Origin: CAVRQM01 sp963822705
GTDB lineage: Bacteria > Pseudomonadota > Alphaproteobacteria > Acetobacterales > Acetobacteraceae
Length of the DNA: 64,000 bases
NCBI GenBank assembly: GCA_963822705.1
Contig: CAWGIX010000012.1
Location: 124,001-188,000 of the forward strand
Direction: 5' to 3'
Shown here: piece by piece, positions 59,567-64,000 of the stretch
How the letters are laid out: each line of letters opens with the position of its first letter
Position numbering within the stretch: the first letter of the stretch is position 1
Position numbers and translations under genes: made by a program
The notes under the pieces: model-generated
What the model was told of the DNA's origin: nothing
The model's input: the letters and a program-made list of their open reading frames with translations, nothing else
The model's database searches: none

Positions 59567-61324
59567 CTACTCGGGCAAAACCTGCTGGTTGCGGCGCCGG
59601 ATCGCGGCACCCAGAATATCGCCGAGCGAGGCGCCGCTGTCCGAGGTGCCGTATTCCGCGATCGCCTGCTTGTTCTCGACCTGCTCCTTGCCCTTGATCG
59701 TCAGCTGAAGCCGCCGCGCGGCGCGATCCACCGCCTGCACCAGCGCGTCCACCTTTTCTCCCACCGCGAAGCGATCCGTCCGCTGCTCCGCTTTGTCGGC
59801 GGACAGCTCGGCGCGACGAATGAAACCGGTCAGCACGTCGTCGACCTTCACCTCGATGCCGTTGCTCTGAACCTGGGTCACCACGCAGGTCACCACGTCG
59901 CCCTTGTGCACGCGGTCCAGCACGTTTGAGGCGGGGTCGTCCTGCAGCTGCTTGACGCCGAGACTGATGCGCTCCTTCTCGACGTCCACGTCGAGCACCT
60001 TCGCCCGCACGGTCTGGCCCTTTTCGAATTTCGTGATCGCCAGCTCGCCCGGCTCGTCCCACGAGAGGTCGGACATGTGCACCATGCCGTCGATGTCCGG
60101 CCCCACGCCCACGAACAACCCGAATTCGGTGATGTTGTGGATCTCGCCCTCGACCGGGCTGCCGATGGGGTGCTCGTCCTGGAACTGCTCCCACGGGTTC
60201 CGCTGCACCTGTTTCAGGCCGAGCGAAATGCGGCGCTTGGCGCTGTCCACGTCCAGCACCACCACTTCGACCTCCTGGCTGGTGGCGACGATCTTGCCTG
60301 GATGCACGTTCTTCTTGGTCCACGACATTTCCGAGACGTGCACCAAACCCTCGACCCCGGGCTCCAGCTCCACGAAAGCGCCGTAGTCGGTAATGTTGGT
60401 GACCCTGCCGGTATATTTGGCGCCGGGCGGATACTTGGCCGCGACGCCTTCCCACGGGTCCGCCTCGAGCTGCTTCATGCCGAGGCTGATGCGCTGGGTG
60501 TCGCTGTTGAAGCGGATCACCTGGACCTTGACCTGCTGGCCGATCTGCAGCGCCTCGCTGGGATGGTTGATGCGCCGCCAGGCGATGTCGGTCACGTGCA
60601 GCAGACCGTCGACGCCGCCCAGATCGACGAAGGCGCCGTAGTCGGTGATGTTCTTCACCACGCCATCGAGAACCTGGCCTTCCTTGAGGCCCTGGATCAG
60701 TTCGCTGCGCTGTTCCGCGCGGGTCTCTTCCAGCACGGCGCGGCGGGAGACCACGATGTTGCCGCGAGCCCGGTCCATTTTCAGGATCTGGAACGGCTGC
60801 GGCGTGCCCATCAGCGGACCCACGTCGCGCACCGGCCGAATGTCCACCTGGCTGCCGGGCAAGAACGCCACCGCGCCGCCGAGGTCGACCGTAAAGCCGC
60901 CCTTGACGCGGCCGTAAATGGTCCCGTCGACCCGCTTCTGCTCGGCAAAAGCGCGCTCCAGGTTGGTCCAGGCCTCTTCCCGCCGGGCTTTTTCGCGCGA
61001 CAGCACGATGGAGCCGTCGCGGTCCTCGTAGCGCTCCACGAACAGCTCGATATGATCGCCCGGCTGCACCTCGGAGTGCTGGCCGGGGGCGGCGAATTCT
61101 TTCAGCGCCACGCGGCCTTCGCTTTTCAGCCCGACATCCACGATAGCGAACTCGTCGGTCAGCCGCAGCACCCGGCCGGTCACGACCGAGCCCTCGAAAC
61201 CGCTGTCGCGGCCCAGCGTCTCGTCGAGCAGGGCGGCGAAATTCTCGCCGTGCAGGTGGTCGATCATCGGCGGCGGCGGTGGGGGAGCGGCAGGCTGGGC
61301 GTGTGCGAGGGCGGCTCGGGCCAT
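59567..61324 (-). CDS. rpsA: 30S ribosomal protein S1
   Basis: 585 residues with six S1 RNA-binding domains, each with the GxVxxITxFGAFVxL pattern: for example VVKNITDYGAFVDLGGVDGL, VTNITDYGAFVELEPGVEG and IHNITEFGLFVGVGPDIDG. It binds mRNA and docks it on the 30S subunit. The start is set at ATG 61324 (MARAALAHAQPAAPPPPPPM); a Met at 61267 is an alternative. It heads a run with sppA, ihfB, lapA and pyrF. It is divergent from hisF with 225 bases between. Confidence 0.95.
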   Translation of the reverse strand: MARAALAHAQPAAPPPPPPMIDHLHGENFAALLDETLGRDSGFEGSVVTGRVLRLTDEFAIVDVGLKSEGRVALKEFAAPGQHSEVQPGDHIELFVERYEDRDGSIVLSREKARREEAWTNLERAFAEQKRVDGTIYGRVKGGFTVDLGGAVAFLPGSQVDIRPVRDVGPLMGTPQPFQILKMDRARGNIVVSRRAVLEETRAEQRSELIQGLKEGQVLDGVVKNITDYGAFVDLGGVDGLLHVTDIAWRRINHPSEALQIGQQVKVQVIRFNSDTQRISLGMKQLEADPWEGVAAKYPPGAKYTGRVTNITDYGAFVELEPGVEGLVHVSEMSWTKKNVHPGKIVATSQEVEVVVLDVDSAKRRISLGLKQVQRNPWEQFQDEHPIGSPVEGEIHNITEFGLFVGVGPDIDGMVHMSDLSWDEPGELAITKFEKGQTVRAKVLDVDVEKERISLGVKQLQDDPASNVLDRVHKGDVVTCVVTQVQSNGIEVKVDDVLTGFIRRAELSADKAEQRTDRFAVGEKVDALVQAVDRAARRLQLTIKGKEQVENKQAIAEYGTSDSGASLGDILGAAIRRRNQQVLPE

Positions 61325-61549
61325 GAGGTATCGGTTGTCCTTGTCTGTTGGCCGTCCGAGGACGGCCGGGTCTGCGTGTCCGCTGTCGAACACGACTGGC
61401 CCGCGCCGGAGGCGCAGGCTCGGTTGCGGATTGCGAACGGCACATACGCCGGGCCTGCGCCGAGTTCAAGGTAGTAACCACACCTGTGGCGGCGTAATTC
61501 AGACCTCTGGGCAACTCGCGATGCGCCCCGGGCGACGGAGGACCGTTCG

Positions 61550-62347
61550 ATGCTGAAATTGCGCGTGATCCCGTGCCTGGACGTAAAGGACGGCCGAGTC
61601 GTCAAGGGCGTCAACTTCGTGTCCCTGCGCGATGCGGGGGACCCGGTGGAGCAGGCCGAGCTCTACGACCGGGCCGGGGCCGACGAGCTGACGTTTCTGG
61701 ACATCACCGCCACTCACGAAGCCCGTGCCACGCTGCTGGACGTGGTTGCCCGCACCGCCGAGCGGGTGTTCCTGCCGCTCACGGTAGGCGGCGGCATACG
61801 CAGCACTGCGGATATGCGCGCCCTGCTGCTGGCCGGGGCGGACAAGTGCAGCATCAACTCGGCGGCGGTGGCGCGACCGGAGCTGGTGGCGGAGGCGGCG
61901 CAAAAACTCGGCAGCCAGTGCGTCGTGGTGGCCGTCGACGCCAAGCGCGCCGCAGCGGACGCGGGCATGAAATGGCACGTTTTTACCCACGGCGGCCGCC
62001 GCGACTCGGGTCTGGACGCGGTAGAGTGGTGTGCGCGTGTGGCAGGAATGGGAGCCGGCGAAATTCTGCTGACCAGCATGGACCGTGACGGCACCGGCGA
62101 GGGATTTGACCTCGACCTGTTGCGGGCGGTCTGCGGCGCGGTCCCGGTGCCGGTCGTGGCCTCCGGCGGGGTAGGATCGCTGGCGCACTTCGTGGCTGGC
62201 GCGCGGGCCGGGGCGACCGGACTGCTGGCGGCCAGCGTGTTCCATTTCGGGACTTTTTCGGTCGCCCAGGTCAAGGCGGCGCTGCAGCAAGCAGGCTTGC
62301 CCGTGCGGCCCGCGCCGGCCCTACCCCCGTCTCGCGCGGCGGCGTAA
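61550..62347 (+). CDS. hisF: Imidazole glycerol phosphate synthase subunit HisF
   Basis: A 265-residue TIM barrel that cyclises PRFAR with ammonia to imidazole glycerol phosphate and AICAR. MLKLRVIPCLDVKDGRVVKG carries the first catalytic aspartate, and CVVVAVDAKR the second. LTVGGGIRSTADMRALLLAG, LTSMDRDGTGEGFDLDLLRA and VVASGGVGSLAHFVAGARAG are the phosphate-binding loops. ATG 61550 has GGAGGA upstream. hisE starts seven bases after its stop. Confidence 0.95.
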   Translation: MLKLRVIPCLDVKDGRVVKGVNFVSLRDAGDPVEQAELYDRAGADELTFLDITATHEARATLLDVVARTAERVFLPLTVGGGIRSTADMRALLLAGADKCSINSAAVARPELVAEAAQKLGSQCVVVAVDAKRAAADAGMKWHVFTHGGRRDSGLDAVEWCARVAGMGAGEILLTSMDRDGTGEGFDLDLLRAVCGAVPVPVVASGGVGSLAHFVAGARAGATGLLAASVFHFGTFSVAQVKAALQQAGLPVRPAPALPPSRAAA

Positions 62348-62354
62348 CCGGCGG

Positions 62355-62846
62355 GTGGCCAAGAAAACCGGCCGCAAGCAGGCGTCCGCAGCGGACGAGC
62401 CCTCCGCCGCGGTGCTGGATCGGCTGTATGAGGTGGTGGTCAGTCGTCGCAGTGCCGACCCCGCGATCAGCCATTCGGCCCGCCTGCTGTCCCGCGGGCC
62501 GGCAAAGGTCGCACAGAAGTTCGGCGAGGAGGCGGTGGAGTGTCTGATCGAGGGGGCGGCGGGCAATCGCGGCGCCTTGGTGGGAGAGAGCGCGGACGTG
62601 CTGTACCACCTGCTCGTCATGTGGGTGGCTGCGGGCACGACGCCGGGCGAGGTATGGGCGGAACTGGAACGCCGGGCCGGCACCTCCGGCATCGCCGAGA
62701 AGGCTACACGAATGACGGGTTCCGAGGGCGGTCCGGAGAACGCGGCGAGAGTGAACGGCAAAGCCAAGGCCAAGCCAAAAACCAAGTCGAGGCCAAAAGC
62801 CAAGGCCAAGAGAAAACCTAAGACCAGAACAACCAAAATCCCGTGA
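62355..62846 (+). CDS. hisE: Phosphoribosyl-ATP diphosphatase with a Lys-rich tail
   Basis: Hydrolyses phosphoribosyl-ATP to phosphoribosyl-AMP. The catalytic domain (residues 20-115) has VLDRLYEVVVSRRSADPAIS, AQKFGEEAVECLIEGAAGNR with the metal-binding EEAxE and LVGESADVLYHLLVMWV with ExAD. A 45-residue extension follows, rich in Lys-Ala-Pro-Arg (VNGKAKAKPKTKSRPKAKAK then RKPKTRTTKIP), not part of the usual HisE. The start is GTG 62355. It is the partner of hisF in histidine synthesis. Confidence 0.92.
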   Translation: MAKKTGRKQASAADEPSAAVLDRLYEVVVSRRSADPAISHSARLLSRGPAKVAQKFGEEAVECLIEGAAGNRGALVGESADVLYHLLVMWVAAGTTPGEVWAELERRAGTSGIAEKATRMTGSEGGPENAARVNGKAKAKPKTKSRPKAKAKRKPKTRTTKIP

Positions 62847-62864
62847 GGGTGGGGAGAGGCCAAA

Positions 62865-63242
62865 ATGCCGGTGTCGGGTTTGGGCGAGTATGACGACGCC
62901 AACATCTTTGCCCGCCTGCTGCGTGACGAGATCCCGAGCCGACGCGTGTTCGAGAACGAGTGGGCGGTGGCGTTTCACGACATTGCCCCGCTGGCTCCGG
63001 TGCATGTGCTGATCGTGCCGCGCGGCCGTTACGTGTCGCTGGCGGATTTTTCGGCGCACGCGAGCGATGCCGAGATTGCCGGTTTCTGGCGGGCGGTCGG
63101 GCGGGTGGCGCGCGACCTCGGGCTGGAAGCCCGGGGCTACCGGGTGCTGGCCAATATGGGCGAGCAGGCCGGCCAGGAAGTGCCGCACTTCCACGTGCAT
63201 CTGTTCGCCGGAAAACCGCTGGGGCGCATGCTGGCCGGCTGA
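62865..63242 (+). CDS. HIT family nucleotide hydrolase/transferase
   Basis: A 125-residue histidine-triad protein. DANIFARLLRDEIPSRRVFE is the family start and VPHFHVHLFAGKPLG carries the HxHxHxx triad with the catalytic middle His. VHVLIVPRGRYVSLADF is the usual core. It is a Hint-type purine nucleoside phosphoramidase or dinucleoside polyphosphate hydrolase. It lies 18 bases after hisE, the common order in this group. Confidence 0.92.
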   Translation: MPVSGLGEYDDANIFARLLRDEIPSRRVFENEWAVAFHDIAPLAPVHVLIVPRGRYVSLADFSAHASDAEIAGFWRAVGRVARDLGLEARGYRVLANMGEQAGQEVPHFHVHLFAGKPLGRMLAG

Positions 63243-63324
63243 GTGTCGAGGCGTCGCCGCCTGTTTCGTCGTCGGCGAGAACTCGAGACACTGTTTGGAC
63301 ACAGAACGGGAGCCCGGCCGTATC

Positions 63325-64000
63325 TTGCGCGACCATGCGCTGGCACATCCCATCCCGATTTCGGCGGGTACGACGACGAGCCGCCGCCGCCTCCTCACCA
63401 TCTCCACCACGGCACTGCTCGCCGGCTGCGCGACCAAGAGACAGTTCTCGCCGCCGCTGCAGCCGGCAGGCGAGCCGCTCATCCTGGCACCGGTGGCAGT
63501 CGATCCGAACCGGATCATCCGTCGAGTGGTCGGCCTGCGGCCGTTCCGGGCCAGCGGTTTCGTGGTCCGGGCCGAGACGCTCGGGAACAAACTGCTGGTG
63601 CACAACTACGGCCACGGCGGCGGCGGCGTCACCCTGTCCTGGGGCACGGCCGAACTCGCTGCCGACCTGGCCTGTGCAAGCGAAGGCAGCGCATGCGCGG
63701 TGCTCGGCTGCGGTGCCGTGGGTTTGGCCACCGCGCGCACGCTGCAGACGCGCGGGGCGCGGGTGACGATCTATGCGCGCGATTTGCCGCCGGATACCAC
63801 CTCCAATGTCGCCGGCGCGCAGTGGTGGCCTTCGTTCGTGTTCGATCCCGACGCAGTGACGCCGGCGTTCGCCGCTCAGTATGTGCGCGCCGCGCATCTC
63901 GCCTATCTGCGGTTCCAAACTCTACCCGGCGACGCCTACGGGATTCGCTGGACCCGCAACTACGCCGCGAGTTTTCGACCCCCGCAAGACGACCCGGAAA
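63325..64000 (+). CDS. D-amino-acid-oxidase-like FAD oxidoreductase, permuted motif order, 3' part cut by the window edge
   Basis: An open frame runs to the window end. It begins at TTG 63325, with GGGAG 12 bases upstream; the start is uncertain. A twin-arginine-like TSRRRLLTI is followed by a lipobox LLAGC, so the protein is probably exported and possibly lipid-anchored. Next comes LLVHNYGHGGGGVTLSWGTA, which in ordinary D-amino-acid oxidases is the C-terminal FAD-binding motif. Only after it comes AVLGCGAVGLATARTLQTRG with VTIYARDLPPDTTSNVAG, normally the N-terminal Rossmann motif. The order is thus circularly permuted. The substrate is unknown. Confidence 0.7.
   Translation, partial: MRDHALAHPIPISAGTTTSRRRLLTISTTALLAGCATKRQFSPPLQPAGEPLILAPVAVDPNRIIRRVVGLRPFRASGFVVRAETLGNKLLVHNYGHGGGGVTLSWGTAELAADLACASEGSACAVLGCGAVGLATARTLQTRGARVTIYARDLPPDTTSNVAGAQWWPSFVFDPDAVTPAFAAQYVRAAHLAYLRFQTLPGDAYGIRWTRNYAASFRPPQDDPE

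Overview
The window looks like chromosomal DNA of a GC-rich alphaproteobacterium in the Rhodospirillales, probably Acetobacteraceae-like. The signs are the 16S sequence, the gene order 16S / tRNA-Ile / tRNA-Ala / 23S / 5S / tRNA-fMet, and neighbourhoods such as argS-SPOR, rpsA-sppA-ihfB-lapA-pyrF and hisF-hisE-HIT. Taxonomy is judged by eye from motifs, not from a search.

Layout. 1-7.5 kb: the end of a secreted protein, copy A of a dispersed 0.8-kb gene unit, argS, a SPOR protein, a SelA-like PLP enzyme, a truncated siroheme synthase and a nucleotide-sugar epimerase. 7.6-15.8 kb: a full rRNA operon. Its 23S gene is interrupted twice: by an intervening sequence at the helix-45 site that encodes an S23-type four-helix-bundle protein, and by about 1.5 kb of almost pure C/G. 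Nearly every RNA unit is bordered by arms of one short inverted repeat (TGACCGCTG / CAGCGGTCA). 15.8-24.9 kb: a gene stump cut at the rRNA boundary, an amidohydrolase, a TPR protein, a cysteine synthase homologue, a rhodanese, a glycosyltransferase, the DUF983-UPF0262-mtnA-DUF2272 cluster and a histone-H1-like basic protein. 24.9-39.5 kb: a large catabolic region with CoA-transferase, sugar-type ABC transporter, amidase, ACC-deaminase-like enzyme, a glycosyltransferase-like gene and OtnK/OtnC in one direction, plus enoyl-CoA hydratase, a second amidase, an AroE-like enzyme and a DUF993 protein. 39.6-40.4 kb: copy B of the dispersed unit. 40.5-44.8 kb: a four-gene N-methylglutamate synthase / gamma-glutamylmethylamide synthetase-type operon. 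44.9-57.2 kb: a dehydrogenase, secreted proteins, the tatD-MBL-kup-SDR operon, membrane proteins and a radical SAM protein. 57.2-64 kb: pyrF, lapA, ihfB, sppA, rpsA, hisF, hisE, HIT and a D-amino-acid-oxidase-like enzyme whose motif order is permuted.

How the genes work together. The housekeeping blocks (argS, rpsA operon, his genes, rRNA operon) are conventional. The 25-39 kb block appears to import a sugar- or polyol-like or amide compound and break it down through amidase, deaminase, kinase/decarboxylase and CoA steps. The 40.5-44.8 kb operon probably handles methylamine or ammonia through glutamate.

Quality warning. Many genes that should be intact, including the essential argS, pyrF and sppA, are split by one- or two-base frameshifts. 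The density is highest at 30.3-35.1 kb. This points to indel errors in the assembly, although real decay cannot be excluded for the transporter/CoA-transferase block. The pure C/G block in the 23S gene may also be an assembly artefact.
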